From: Archivesica marissinica
Lineage: Eukaryota; Mollusca; Bivalvia; Venerida; Vesicomyidae
NCBI GenBank assembly: GCA_014843695.1
Contig: CM026403.1
Coordinates: 49,066,296-49,130,295, forward strand
Direction of reading: 5' to 3'
Length of the DNA stretch: 64,000 bases
The notes beneath the pieces were generated by a model. The model ran no database searches. It was not told where the DNA came from and saw only the letters and a program-made list of their open reading frames with translations. Shown piece by piece: positions 11,960 to 24,374 of this stretch (within the stretch, counting starts at the first letter, position 1; each line of letters starts with the position of its first letter). A program made the position numbers and the translations under genes.

Positions 11960-12345
11960 ATTGTTATGTTACGATGATCATGATGCTGCTGGTCTGATGT
12001 TTAGGCTGCTGCTAATGCTGATGATCATGCTATTCTACAAATGACGATGATGCTACTGCTGTTGCTGCTGATGTTGGATGTGTCTTCTTCTTCATGATGA
12101 TGGTGATAACTATGTTCATGATAATGATGATAACGATGACTACGATGATGCTATGTCTGCTGCTGGTGATGTTGTAGCTGTTGTCGCTTCTGCTAATGCT
12201 ACAGTGACGATGATGATGGTGTTGATCTTGATGTTGGTTGTGTTGTTGCTGTTCCATGTGCAGTTGCTACTGCTGATGTTGCTGCTGCTATTGCTGCTGC
12301 TGTTGATGATGATGTTTATGATGACGATGATAAATGTTCATTATT
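11960..12345. repeat. Degenerate GAT/GCT trinucleotide-rich tract
   Basis: Long mixture of GATGAT and GCTGCTG triplets with interruptions. Low-complexity frames are open on both strands (Gln/His-rich on minus, Leu-rich on plus). No splice or homology support for coding. Confidence 0.8.
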
Positions 12346-12500
12346 TTGTCCACAGTATTATTATTTAATAAACATGATACATAGGAAATAACAGCTCATA
12401 AGAGCAAATGACAATTACACGGCAAGCGAGTTGAACATAGTTCGGGTTCTGCAACACAATTTCCTGCTGCTCCGGAATACAGATACGTGATCTCCTTACC

Positions 12501-12618
12501 TCTGCATATTTATCATCGTTGAAATACTCCCTACATGGACATACGCAGCTGGCCAAGCGTTACAGCCAATTAGGACTAGAGCTTGTAAGCTGGATGCAAT
12601 GTAGATATTAGAGTTCAT
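12501..12618 (-). CDS. Possible first exon of a small secreted protein
   Basis: On the minus strand an ATG at 12618-12616 opens 39 codons that read like a signal peptide: MNSNIYIASS, then a hydrophobic stretch (LQALVLIGCNAWPAA). They run directly into a strong donor, GCAGAG followed by GTAAGGAG at 12500. I could not find a matching downstream exon in phase, and the protein is not recognised. The same DNA also has a cysteine-rich open frame (CVCPCREYF), so the frame is uncertain. Best treated as a weak candidate. Confidence 0.2.
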
Positions 12619-12639
12619 ATGACTCGGGATAGAGGCTGA

Positions 12640-13258
12640 CATATGACATGAAGTTATTTAATCGTGTGCGTTTCATAATGTTGTATGAAACAGTAGTTCC
12701 ATTTAGACTAGTGTTCCTAGTTCTCGAGGTGCTAAGAATGTAATAAGCATTAGCTCTTTATCCGAAACATTTACCTTAAAGCGACAATACATCAGTGAAA
12801 ATGCAAATTTCTACAGACCGTATTTTCCTATTATATGGTAATATGTTTTCCAAATATTTGCCTCAAACGCTGAGTATTAAACTAATAAACAAACGTCGTA
12901 TACGCGATTTGTTGACATAACAAAATAATGTAAATTGGGTCAACATCCATGCGTAATACAACTCGTGTATCCTGAATAACACGGTGTATGGTACAGAAAT
13001 TGTAGTTCCATTTACTCCGTAACAACACAAAACAATTATGCCCGTAATGTGGTACCATTATCTGCAATGAGCCGTTAGATTCCCTTTGTTTTCCCCTATT
13101 TAATATGTTAAGTGTTTCGTAATGCACCAAGTATAAACAATGCTACATAAATTATGACTTTATAAATATATACTATTTTATATACATAATTATATCCGAC
13201 TAGAAATATGGCGAACATTAAATCAACATAATAATTATAAAATTGTTCGATTTTAATA
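12640..13258. other. No gene recognised
   Basis: AT-rich unique sequence; open frames here lack coding character. Confidence 0.5.
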
Positions 13259-13736
13259 TTAACCCATTCCTTCATAGAGATTTAGGTTAATATACTATTA
13301 TATCTCCATACAAAGGACAGCCATTTAGCTATCATGCAGTGGATAAGTAGTCGCCATATCTATCCCACCTTCATATATATTACTGGGACTTCATAGAGAT
13401 TTAGGTTAATATACTATTATATCTCCATACAAAGGACAGCCATTTAGCTATCATGCAGTGGATAAGTAGTCGCCATATCTATCCCACCTTCATATATATT
13501 ACTGGGACTACATAGAGATTTAGGTTAATATATTATTATATCTCCATACAAATGACAGGCATTTAGCTATCATGCAGTGGATAAGTAGTCGCCATATCTA
13601 TCCCACCTCCATAGATATTACTGGGACTACATGAGATGCTGGCCTTTATTATGAACATTGGTTTGGTTACTACATAGTCAATGTATGTCGTATTGGCAAT
13701 GGCGTCGAGAGGTGCTTCTATGAGGGAAGGGGTTAA
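13259..13736 (-). mobile_element. PB-A MITE with internal triplication
   Basis: TTAA-bounded element in the opposite orientation to 10320-10549. A ~118-bp segment (from TCATAGAGATTTAGGTTAAT through CATGCAGTGGATAAGTAGTC to ATTACTGGGAC) is present three times in tandem from about 13271. The rest of the MITE then ends GAGGGAAGGGGTTAA. Copies 1 and 2 are nearly identical, which suggests a recent duplication. Confidence 0.85.
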
Positions 13737-13989
13737 TCGAAAAATGAAGTTGGCTATTTGGATTACAAGTGTTTTGTTTCAGTTTGTTAAAGCGGAAAGA
13801 GTTGGTGTGTATGTATATCATTAGTGTTTGTTATATTGTTTACGAGTTTATATATTCCATTCTATATAATTTTATTGCACTAAATTAAACAATATTTTAA
13901 AATATAAATAGCAAATAATACATAAATAAAGTGCAGTGGAATTGTATATATGGCTACATTTTCAGAAGAGCATAGTTGGTTGTTATCTC
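13737..13989. other. No gene recognised
   Basis: AT-rich unique spacer. Confidence 0.5.
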
Positions 13990-14205
13990 GTCCGCCTCCG
14001 TGGTATACCACTGTAACCTATCATCACTGATGGTTACGGGGGTTCGAACCCCGCTGAGACCATGTCTCTTTATATGAAACATTTGGCAGTTTCTTACGGA
14101 GGTTGGTGCACCAAATACTGGTTAACCGCTGGAGCCTTCCCTGGAAATGTGTTAGGCAATCTGCCCGTCGCTCGTATGGGCAACCGGTAGCGACGTTAAA
14201 TAAAC
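13990..14205 (+). mobile_element. SINE-D with a SINE-A-like end
   Basis: Head CGTCCGCCTCCGTGG, a tRNA-like region with TATACCACTGTAACC, then GGTTCGAACCCCGC. The body contains GGCAGTTTCTTACGGAGG and TACTGGTTAACCGCTGGAGC. The 3' end switches to CGCTCGTATGGGCAACCGGT-AGCGACG, the SINE-A tail motif. Compare 44098-44345, which keeps a different tail. Confidence 0.8.
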
Positions 14206-14365
14206 TTAAGTTAAAATAATACATAAACAACGTGCATTGGAAAGGCATGGATACATTTTCAGAAGAGCGTAGGTGGGTGTAGTTTCTTAACCATTTCAAC
14301 ACTACATACCTCTAAATAGGCTTACAAAAAGAGTAGATCCAGATGAGCCGTTGTAACTTATATGT

Positions 14366-14575
14366 ACGTGTCCATGTTTGAATATGCATGTGGTGTGTTC
14401 ATGTTTGAATATGCATGTGATGTGTTCATGTTTGAATATACATGTGATGTGTTCATGTTTAAATATACATGTGATGTGTTCATGTTTGAATATACATGTG
14501 ATGTGTTCATGTTTGAATATGCATGTGGTGTGTTCATGTTTGAATATACACGTGATGTGTTTTCACGTTTGAATA
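14366..14575. repeat. 27-bp minisatellite
   Basis: About 7.5 copies of a 27-bp unit containing CATGTGATGTGTTCATGTTT and GAATATA. The flanks are unique, though 14300-14355 resembles the end of PB-B (GTAGATCCAGATGAGCCG). Confidence 0.95.
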
Positions 14576-14767
14576 TGTAGAATCTAACTGAAAACGGTTG
14601 GTTTATAATTATCTGTCGAACATTCGTAATCCAGTAGTAACCCCGCCCATGTAAATAGCTGTGCTCCATTTATGACGTGTGTGTAATTGTGCAAATGTTT
14701 AATCGAGTAGTATGTAACGGGCACTCTACATATATTGGTAGGACAATTGGATAAGTTATTTTGTTTT

Positions 14768-15003
14768 AGTTAGTTTATACAAATTTATTTTAGCTCGATT
14801 GCGAAACAAGTTATTTCAACTTATATAAATCACTCTCGAGACCTCATTCCTGATGGAATCCATCGCCACGAGGGAGAGAGAAGAGGCAATGTGGAATTTA
14901 AATGCCTTGCCTAAGGGCACAATCGTAACGGCTCCAGTGAGGCTCGAACTCCGGACCTTTCGCACCTGAAGCGAACGCGCATCCACTGCGCTATTACGAC
15001 TTT
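14768..15003 (-). mobile_element. SINE-C, most complete copy
   Basis: Minus strand: head TAATAGCGCAGTGGATGCGC, anticodon stem TTCGC/GCGAA around TTCAGGT (CAG-type loop), B box GAGTTCGAGCC, body GGCAAGGCATTTAAATTCCA, and tail ACTTGTTTCGCAATCGAGC. The tail is shared with SINE-B, so the two families have a common 3' end. Confidence 0.88.
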
Positions 15004-15192
15004 GTTTTACAGATATCCATGCCGCGATGGAAACTAAAACAGTATGGAACATACTAAGTGCATAGAGCATGTATTTGTGAAATGATTGACTGTTCTTAAA
15101 GTAGCACTATATCGTAATAAAGGATGTTTTTTTGTAAAATATAAATTATACGTTTACAAAAATCGAAAATAGTGGCTCAGAAACGATACAAT

Positions 15193-15626
15193 GCTGCATG
15201 CATGTATACTTTGCAAACAATTGCCACAGACATTGGTCATAGCAGGTCACATTTCCATACTAGAACACGGGTTCTGTCAGCAACAAAAAAAAATGTGTTT
15301 GGTTATGATTATTCTTCATATATAAAAAAACATCTTGTTACATTCTAATAATCCAATCAGAACGCTCGTTTAACGCTTGTTTCAACGCGAATTGCGCCGC
15401 AAAACAAATTGAAAATGCTATGAAATCTCTTTTTGACGTACATTTTTGCCGAATAAACCTACACGTTAGTGGAAACACATTTAAATTGATAACGTTATTC
15501 ACAGTTAAAACTCTCCCGTCGAAGATTGTTTTGTGTTGCTGACAGAACCCGTGTTCTAGTATGGAAATGTGACCTGCTATGACCAATGTCTGTGGCAATT
15601 GTTTGCAAAGTATACATGCATGCAGC
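15193..15626. repeat. 92-bp perfect inverted repeat with 250-bp spacer
   Basis: 15193-15284 is the exact reverse complement of 15535-15626 as read base by base. The spacer (15285-15534) is AT-rich with no ORF of note. Perfect arms of this length imply recent formation or active homogenisation. It could be a foldback element; no target duplication was recognised. Confidence 0.93.
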
Positions 15627-16740
15627 TTAACGTTGTGTTTTATTTGAAGAACAATATAAAGACTCGGGATAGGCGTTATATTTGGACAGATTTGTACAAA
15701 ATTGTTTCAGATAGGGTCATTTTACTGATCGATGCGAAATCTGACATCCCACAGAGTAGAATCCCTGTACTTAAATATATATACTAGTACCCCCAAACGT
15801 GCCGAATCCCTGTGGTTTTATGCAGCATAATGATAATTTCTATATTTTGATGAATATTTCTTTTCACAGTTTAACAAGCATTTTCACAATGTGGACACCT
15901 GAATTCATCACCTAATCTTGTAAACCTGACTTTGTAGGTGGTGGACTGCCATAAACCTACAACAAAATTAAAAACTATTCCTTTAAGTACACTACACTAC
16001 AGGACACATCGTTTAGTTGACGACGACAGTAACCCACTGTATGGACCTCAAAACAATATAAGAGAAGTCTCCAAAACTATCCCCCCTTACACTAATTAAA
16101 ATTGTAGGGTAACCCAGTCTATTTTGACCTTCACATTAAATGACAGGTAGGTAAACAAATCAGACGACGCAAAACAAAACTGGAAATGGTCAATATTTTG
16201 CAGTTAATCCAATGGATAAATGGTGATGCAATATTGCATTATGAAAGATAGCATGTTTTATACCAATCCAAGGAAAATAACCGATTTCTTACGCCTCCAA
16301 GGATTATAGGGAGCATTTTTGTTGCCAAATATGGCAAATGACCTTTGACATTATCTATTCCTGATTGGTGACGTCGGGAAACACCGATCGCATGCAGTAT
16401 TGTAAATACTTACGGGGTAACGAACACGAAGGTATCACGATTTGAGGACACTAGAGGATATATCAAGACATTGTTATATGCATTGGTGGCTTTAAAGTTT
16501 GTTTCAGATTGTATATTCACAACAATTAGACTCGTAGGTCAAGGTCAAATATTGGTTCCCTCTAACATTTTCCTTGTAAATCAAACATACCAGTACAATA
16601 TGTCAGATTTCTATTGAAATAGTTGCAAATATTAATTGAATGCAAACATTGCTTTTCAATATGATTTACATCAGAAAATGTGACAAGAGTTGATAGCCTG
16701 AAGCTAGGCTTATTTACAGTGTTTGTATTTGGGTATGCCA
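15627..16740. other. No gene recognised
   Basis: Unique sequence with no convincing exon. A long poly-purine/pyrimidine or repeat structure is not evident. Confidence 0.5.
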
Positions 16741-19700
16741 GGGGAAAGTATGGCCTATAGGAAGCTACACCCCTGATCAACATTCCACTCTCATACATAG
16801 GTCTATATGAAGCTACACCCCTGATCAACATTCCACTCTCATACAGCGGCCTATAGGAAGCTACACCCCTGATCAACATTCCACTCATACAGCGGCATAT
16901 AGGAAGTTACATCCCTGATCAACATTCCATTCTCATATAGCGGCATATATAAGCTACACCCCTGGTCAACATTCCACTCTCATACAGTGGTGTATAGGAA
17001 GCTACACCCCTGGTCAACATTCCACTCTCATACAGCGGCATATAGGAAGCTACACCCCTCGTCAACATTCCACTCTTATACAGCGGCATATAGGAAGCTA
17101 CACCCCAGATCAACATTCCACTCTCATACAGCGGCATATAGGAAGCTACACCCCTGATCAACATTCCTTTCTCATACAGCGGCATATAGGAAGCTACACC
17201 CCTGGTCAACATTCCATTCCCATACAGCGGCATAGAGGAAGCTACACCCCTGGTCAACATCCCACTCTCATACAGCGGCATATAGGAAGCTATACCCCTG
17301 GTCAACATTCCATTTTCATACAGCGGCATATAGGAAGTTACACCCCTGATCAACATCCCATTCTCATACAGCGGCATATAGGAAGTTACACCCCTGGTCA
17401 ACATTCCACTCTCATACAGCGGCATATAGCAAGTTACACCCCTGATCAACATTCCATTCTCATATAGCGGCATATAGGAAGCTACACCCCTGGTCAACAT
17501 TCCTTTCTCATACAGCGGCATATAGGAAGCTACACCCCTGGTCAACATTCCATTCTCATACAGCGGCATATAGGAAGCTACACCCCTGGTCAACATTCCA
17601 TTCTCATACAGCGGCATATAGGAAGCTACACCCCTGATCAACATTCCACTCTCATACAGCGGCATATAGGAAGCTACACCCCTGGTCAACATTCCATTCT
17701 CATACAGCGGCATATAGGAAGCTACACCCCTGGTCAACATTCCACTCTCATACAGCGGCATATATGAAGCTACACCCCTGATCAACAATCCATTCTCATA
17801 CAGCGGTGTATACGAAGCTACACCCCTGGTCAACATTCCATTCTCATACAGCGACGTAGAGGAAGCTACACCCCTGGTCAACATTCCATTCTCATACAGC
17901 GACATAGAGGAAGCTACACCCCTGGTCAACATTCCATTCTCATACAGCGGCGTATAGGAAGCTACACCCCTGGTCAACATTCCATTCTCATACAGCGGCA
18001 TATAGGAAGCTACACCCCTGGTCAACATTCCATTCTCATACAGCAGCGTATAGGAAGCTACACCCCTGGTCAACATTCCATTCTCATACAGCGGTCTATA
18101 TGAAGCTACACCCCTGGTCAACATTCCATTCTCATACAGCGGCATATAGGAAGCTACACACCTGGTCAACATTCTATTCTCATACAGCGGCATATAGGAA
18201 GCAACACCCCTGGTCAACATTCCACTCTCATACAGCGGCATATAGGAAGCTACACCCCTGGGCAACATTCCACTCTGATACAGCGGCGTATAGGAAGCTA
18301 CACCCCTGATCAACATTCCACTCTCATACAGCGGCATATAGGAAGCTACACCCCTGGTCAACATTCCTCTCATACAGCGGCGTATAGGAAGCTACATGCC
18401 TGGTCAACATTCCACTCTCATACAGTGGTGTATAGGAAGCTACACCCCTGGTCAACATTCCATTCTCACAGCGGCATATAGGAAGCTACACCCCTGATCA
18501 ACATTCCATTCTCATACAGTGGCATATAGGAAGCTACACCCCTGGTCACATTCCATTCTCATACAGCGGCATATAGGCTACACCCCTGGTCAACATTCCA
18601 CTCTCATACAGTGGTGTATAGGAAGCTACACCCCTGGTCAACATTCCACTCTCATACAGCGGCATATAGGAAGCTACACCCCTGGTCAACATTCCATTCT
18701 CATACAGCGGCATATAGGAAGCTACACCCCTGGTCAACATTCCATTCTCATACAGCGGCGTAAAGGAAGCTACACCCCTGGTCAACATTCCACTCTCATA
18801 CAGTGGCGTATAGGAAGCTACACCCCTGGTCAACATTCCATTCTCATACAGCGGCATATAGGAAGCTACACCCCTGATCAACATCCCATTCTCATACAGC
18901 GGCATATAGGAAGCTACACCCCTGATCAACATTCCATTCTCATACAGCGGCATATAGGAAGCTACACCCCTGGTCAACATTCCATTCTCATACAGCGGCA
19001 TATAGGAAGCTACACCCCTGGTCAACATTCCATTCTCATACAGCAGCATATAGGAAGCTACACCCCTGGTCAACATTCCATTCTCATACAGCGGCATATA
19101 GGAAGCTACACCCCTGGTCAACATTCCATTCTCATACAGCAGCGTATAGGAAGCTACACCCCTGGTCAACATTCCATTCTCATACAGCGGCGTATAGGAT
19201 GCTACACCCCTGGTCAACATTCCATTCTCATACAGCGGTCTATATGAAGCTACACCCCTGGTCAACATTCCATTCTCATACAGCGGCATATAGGAAGCTA
19301 CACACCTGGTCAACATTCCATTCTCATACAGAGGCATATAGGAAGCTACACCCCTGGTCAACATTCCATTCTCATACAGCGGCATATAGGAAGCTACACC
19401 CCTGGTCAACATTCTACTCTCATACAGCGGCATATAGGAAGCAACACCCCTGGTCAACATTCCACTCTCATACAGCGGCATATAGGAAGCAACACCCCTG
19501 GTCAACATTCCACTCTCATACAGCGGCATATAGGAAGCTACACCCCTGGTCAACATTCCACTCTCATACAGCGGCAAATAGGAAGCTACACCCCTGGTCA
19601 ACATTCCACTCTCATACAGCGGCATATAGGAAGCTACACCCTTGGTCAACATTCCACTCTCATACAGCGGCGTATAGGAAGCTACACCCCTGATCAACAT

Positions 19701-21260
19701 TCCACTCTCATACAGCGGCATATAGGAAGCTACACCCCTGGTCAACATTCCACTCTCATACAGTAGCATATAGGAAGCTACACCCCTGGTCAACATTCCA
19801 TTCTCATACAGCGGCATATAGGAAGCTACACCCCTGGTCAACATTCCATTCTCATACAGCGGCATATAGGAAGCTACACCCCTGGTCAACATTCCACTCT
19901 CATACAGCGGCATATAGGAAGCTACACCCCTGATCAACATTCCTTTCTCATACAGCGGCATATGGGAAGCTACGCCCCTGGTCAACATTCCATTCCCATA
20001 CAGCGGCATAGAGGAAGCTACACCCCTGATCAACATTCCATTCTCATACAGCGGCATATAGGAAGCTACACCCTTGGTCAACATTCCATTCTCATACAGC
20101 GGCGTATAGGAAGCTACACCCCTGGTCAACATTCCATTCTCATACAGCGGCGTAAAGGAAGCTACACCCCTGGTCAACATTCCACTCTCATACAGTGGCG
20201 TATAGGAAGCTACACCCCTGGTCAACATTCCATTCTCATACAGCGGCATATAGGAAGCTACACCCCTGATCAACATCCCATTCTCATCCAGCGGCATATA
20301 GGAAGCTAAACCCCTGATCAACATTCCATTCTCATACAGCGGCATATAGGAAGCTACACCCCTGGTCAACATTCCTTTCTCATACAGCGGCATATAGGAA
20401 GCTACACCCCTGGTCAACATTCCATTCTCATACAGCGCATATAGGAGCTACACCTGATCACATTCCACTCTCAACAGCGCATATAGGAAGCTACACCCCT
20501 GATCAACATTCCATTCTCATACAGCGGCATATAAGAAGCTACACCCCTGGTCAACATTCCATTCTCATCAGCGGCATAGAAAGCTACCCCCTGGTCAACA
20601 TTCCACTCTCATACAGTGGCATATAGGAAGCTACACCCCGGTCAACATTCCACTCTCATACAGCGGCAAATAGGAAGCTACACCCTGGTCAACATTCCAC
20701 TCTCATACAGCGGCATATAGGAAGCTACACCCCTGGTCAACATTCCACTCTCATACAGCGGCGTATAGGAAGCTACACCCCTGATCAACATTCCACTCTC
20801 ATACAGCGGCATATAGGAAGCTACACCCCTGGTCAACATTCCACTCTCATACAGCGGCGTATAGGAAGCTACATGCCTGGTCAACATTCCACTCTCATAC
20901 AGTGGTGTATAGGAAGCTACACCCCTGGTCAACATTCCATTCTCATACAGCGGCATATAGGAAGCTACACCCCTGATCAACATTCCATTCTCATACAGCG
21001 GCATATAGGAAGCTACACCCCTGGTCAACATTCCATTCTCATACAGCGGCATATAGGAAGCTACACCCCTGGTCAACATTCCACTCTCATACAGTGGTGT
21101 ATAGGAAGCTACACCCCTGGTCAACATTCCACTCTCATACAGCGGCATATAGGAAGCTACACCCCTGGTCAACATTCCATTCTCATACAGCGGCATATAG
21201 GAAGCTACACCCCTGGTCAACATTGCATTCTCATACAGCGGCATATAGGAAGCTACACCC
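16741..21260. repeat. 48-bp satellite array
   Basis: About 93 copies of a 48-bp unit: AGCTACACCCCTGGTCAACA, TTCCATTCTCATACAGCGG, CATATAGGA. Variant sites (GGTC/GATC, CCATT/CCACT, CGGC/TGGT) recur in blocks, for example around 17900-18140 and 19100-19320, suggesting higher-order repeats. Because 48 is divisible by 3, minus-strand frames of 484 and 624 codons stay open (16-residue repeat with GMLTRGVASYMPLYE). I regard these as satellite artefacts. The array runs into the assembly gap, so its true length is unknown. Confidence 0.97.
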
Positions 21261-22260
21261 NNNNNNNNNNNNNNNNNNNNNNNNNNNNNNNNNNNNNNNN
21301 NNNNNNNNNNNNNNNNNNNNNNNNNNNNNNNNNNNNNNNNNNNNNNNNNNNNNNNNNNNNNNNNNNNNNNNNNNNNNNNNNNNNNNNNNNNNNNNNNNNN
21401 NNNNNNNNNNNNNNNNNNNNNNNNNNNNNNNNNNNNNNNNNNNNNNNNNNNNNNNNNNNNNNNNNNNNNNNNNNNNNNNNNNNNNNNNNNNNNNNNNNNN
21501 NNNNNNNNNNNNNNNNNNNNNNNNNNNNNNNNNNNNNNNNNNNNNNNNNNNNNNNNNNNNNNNNNNNNNNNNNNNNNNNNNNNNNNNNNNNNNNNNNNNN
21601 NNNNNNNNNNNNNNNNNNNNNNNNNNNNNNNNNNNNNNNNNNNNNNNNNNNNNNNNNNNNNNNNNNNNNNNNNNNNNNNNNNNNNNNNNNNNNNNNNNNN
21701 NNNNNNNNNNNNNNNNNNNNNNNNNNNNNNNNNNNNNNNNNNNNNNNNNNNNNNNNNNNNNNNNNNNNNNNNNNNNNNNNNNNNNNNNNNNNNNNNNNNN
21801 NNNNNNNNNNNNNNNNNNNNNNNNNNNNNNNNNNNNNNNNNNNNNNNNNNNNNNNNNNNNNNNNNNNNNNNNNNNNNNNNNNNNNNNNNNNNNNNNNNNN
21901 NNNNNNNNNNNNNNNNNNNNNNNNNNNNNNNNNNNNNNNNNNNNNNNNNNNNNNNNNNNNNNNNNNNNNNNNNNNNNNNNNNNNNNNNNNNNNNNNNNNN
22001 NNNNNNNNNNNNNNNNNNNNNNNNNNNNNNNNNNNNNNNNNNNNNNNNNNNNNNNNNNNNNNNNNNNNNNNNNNNNNNNNNNNNNNNNNNNNNNNNNNNN
22101 NNNNNNNNNNNNNNNNNNNNNNNNNNNNNNNNNNNNNNNNNNNNNNNNNNNNNNNNNNNNNNNNNNNNNNNNNNNNNNNNNNNNNNNNNNNNNNNNNNNN
22201 NNNNNNNNNNNNNNNNNNNNNNNNNNNNNNNNNNNNNNNNNNNNNNNNNNNNNNNNNNNN
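21261..22260. other. Assembly gap, exactly 1000 N
   Basis: A round-number run of N between two unrelated satellites. The real distance, and any sequence linking them, is unknown. Confidence 0.99.
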
Positions 22261-23503
22261 GTTCAGCATGTTTGCATCAGGCAAGTTGAGTCTACGGCAT
22301 GTTTTACTATCCCTAATGTTCAGCATGTTTGCATCAGGCAAGTTGAGTCTACGGCATGTTTTACTATCCCTAATGTTCAGCATGTTTGCATCAGGCAAGT
22401 TGAGTCTACGGCATGTTTTACTATCCCTAATGTTCAGCATGTTTGCATCAGGCAAGTTGAGTCTACGGCATGTTTTACTATCCCTAATGTTCAGCATGTT
22501 TGCATCAGGCAAGTTGAGTCTACGGCATGTTTTACTATCCCTAATGTTCAGCATGTTTGCATCAGGCAAGTTGAGTCTACGGCATGTTTTACTATCCCTA
22601 ATGTTCAGCATGTTTGCATCAGGCAAGTTGAGTCTACGGCATGTTTTACTATCCCTAATGTTCAGCATGTTTGCATCAGGCAAGTTGAGTCTACGGCATG
22701 TTTTACTATCCCTAATGTTCAGCATGTTTGCATCAGGCAAGTTGAGTCTACGGCATGTTTTACTATCCCTAATGTTCAGCATGTTTGCATCAGGCAAGTT
22801 GAGTCTACGGCATGTTTTACTATCCATAATGTTCAGCATGTTTGCATCAGGCAAGTTCAGTCTACGGAATATTTTACTATCTCTAATGTACACACACACA
22901 AACACCAACACCAAACACACACACAAACACGCATGTTTAACTATCCCTAATGTACAGCATGTTTGCATCAGGCAAGTTGAGTCTACGGCATGTTTTACTA
23001 TCTCTAATGTACAGCATGTTTGCATCAGGCAAGTTGAGTCTACGGCATATTTTACTATCCCTAATGCACAGCATGTTTGCATCAGGCAAGTTGAGTCTAC
23101 GGCATGTTTAACTATCTCTAATGTACAGCATGTTTGCATCAGGCAAGTTGAGTCTACGGCATGTTTAACTATCCCTAATGTTCAGCATGTTTGCATCAGG
23201 CAAGTTCAGTCTACGGCATATTTTACTATCTCTAATGTACAGCATGTTTGCATCAGGCAAGTTCAGTCTACGGCATATTTTACTATCCCTAATGTACAGC
23301 ATGTTTGCATCAGGCAAGTTCACACCATTTTACTATCCCTAATGTTCAGCATGTTTGCATCTGGCAAGTTCAGTCTACGGCATGTTTTACTATCCCTAAT
23401 GTACAGCATGTTTGCATCAGGCAAGTTGAGTCTACGGCATGTTTAACTATCCCTAATGTACAGCATGTTTGCATCAGGCAAGTTGAGTCTACGGCATGTT
23501 TTA
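22261..23503. repeat. 57-bp satellite array
   Basis: About 21 copies of a 57-bp unit: CAGCATGTTTGCATCAGGCA, AGTTGAGTCTACGGCATG, TTTTACTATCCCTAATGTT. The first ten copies (to about 22800) are almost identical. After an insertion of CA/CAA-rich DNA at 22890-22935 the copies diverge more. Homogeneity is therefore highest next to the gap. Confidence 0.97.
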
Positions 23504-23561
23504 CACTCCTCCTGACTATTGTCAAACGGATATTGCATACAATAAAACAATATCATTATGC

Positions 23562-23635
23562 TTAACCCTTTGCCTGCTGAGTAAATAAAATCACATTTGC
23601 AAACAACATAGATCCAGATCAGCCGCAGCCAATTA
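23562..23635 (+). mobile_element. PB-C MITE, left-end fragment
   Basis: TTAACCCTTTGCCTGCTGAG, then TTTGCAAACAACATAGATCC and AGATCAGCCG match the left part of PB-C at 47287-47517. No right end. Confidence 0.65.
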
Positions 23636-23639
23636 GTGG

Positions 23640-24374
23640 AATTTGTTGAACTTAAACTAAACATACATCATCATAGTGTGATGCTGCACGTCCGTCCGGA
23701 GCCTTTTCTGGGTACCCAATTTTACCAGAAGTTTATAGTGTTTTCTGTTTAAGCTTTTCAACTGGGGTTACAGATCCAGGGTTTCATGGCCATTTTGATT
23801 TAATGTTGTCTTCAGGTTCCACACACCACTTTTATTTTTGTCATCCATTTGAGTACTTTGTATTTCATTCTGTCTCATTACAGGTACAGAGGATGCCTTT
23901 GTTGTAATGACTAAGCTAGCAGTGGTAGAGATTGAACGAAGATGCGAGGAGGAGGAGGAGGAGGAGGAGGAGGAGGAGGAGGAGGAGGAGCTGCCGATGT
24001 CCGAGGTGGTGTTGGCAAGGATGGTGGATGCAGTTATCGAGGTTTGTGTTGTAGATGGGATTGTGGATGAGAAGGATACAGTTAGTGAGTTTGTGGTAGA
24101 TGTGGATGTTGATGAGGAGTTTCCGGCTGATGAGGCCTTGACTCTGCAGTTAGGTGGTTCTTTCAGTGAAGGAAACCTTCTGCAGGGACTTGATGTCATC
24201 AGTTGGTTACTCTTGGAGGAGGGTATGGTAAGGAAGGTGGATGTGGAGGAGGGTGCAGTTTGTGTAGTCCATATGGCAAATGTCTCTAAGTCAAGACATT
24301 TGTCCTTGTGCAAAATCTGTGTGTGATATAATGTCAATGTAGTCTTCTTTCGGTACCATGCACGACATCTTCCA
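23640..24374. other. Unresolved region with (GAG)n tract
   Basis: Contains a (GAG/GGA)n run at 23946-23990. Both strands have long open frames: Glu-rich plus 23907-24326, and Ser/Thr-rich minus 24412-23768 with poly-Ser. The minus frame is less biased outside the run, but I see no start, splice sites or recognisable domain, so I do not call a gene. Confidence 0.4.

Noticed and set aside
12030..12368. Gln/His-rich and Leu-rich frames
   Set aside because: Low-complexity trinucleotide tract open in several frames.
16919..20420. Minus-strand frames of 484 and 624 codons encoding a 16-residue repeat
   Set aside because: The repeat period (48 bp) is divisible by 3, so a frame without a stop in one unit stays open throughout. 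Other frames are open too, there is no unique N- or C-terminal domain, and units carry frameshifting indels near both ends.
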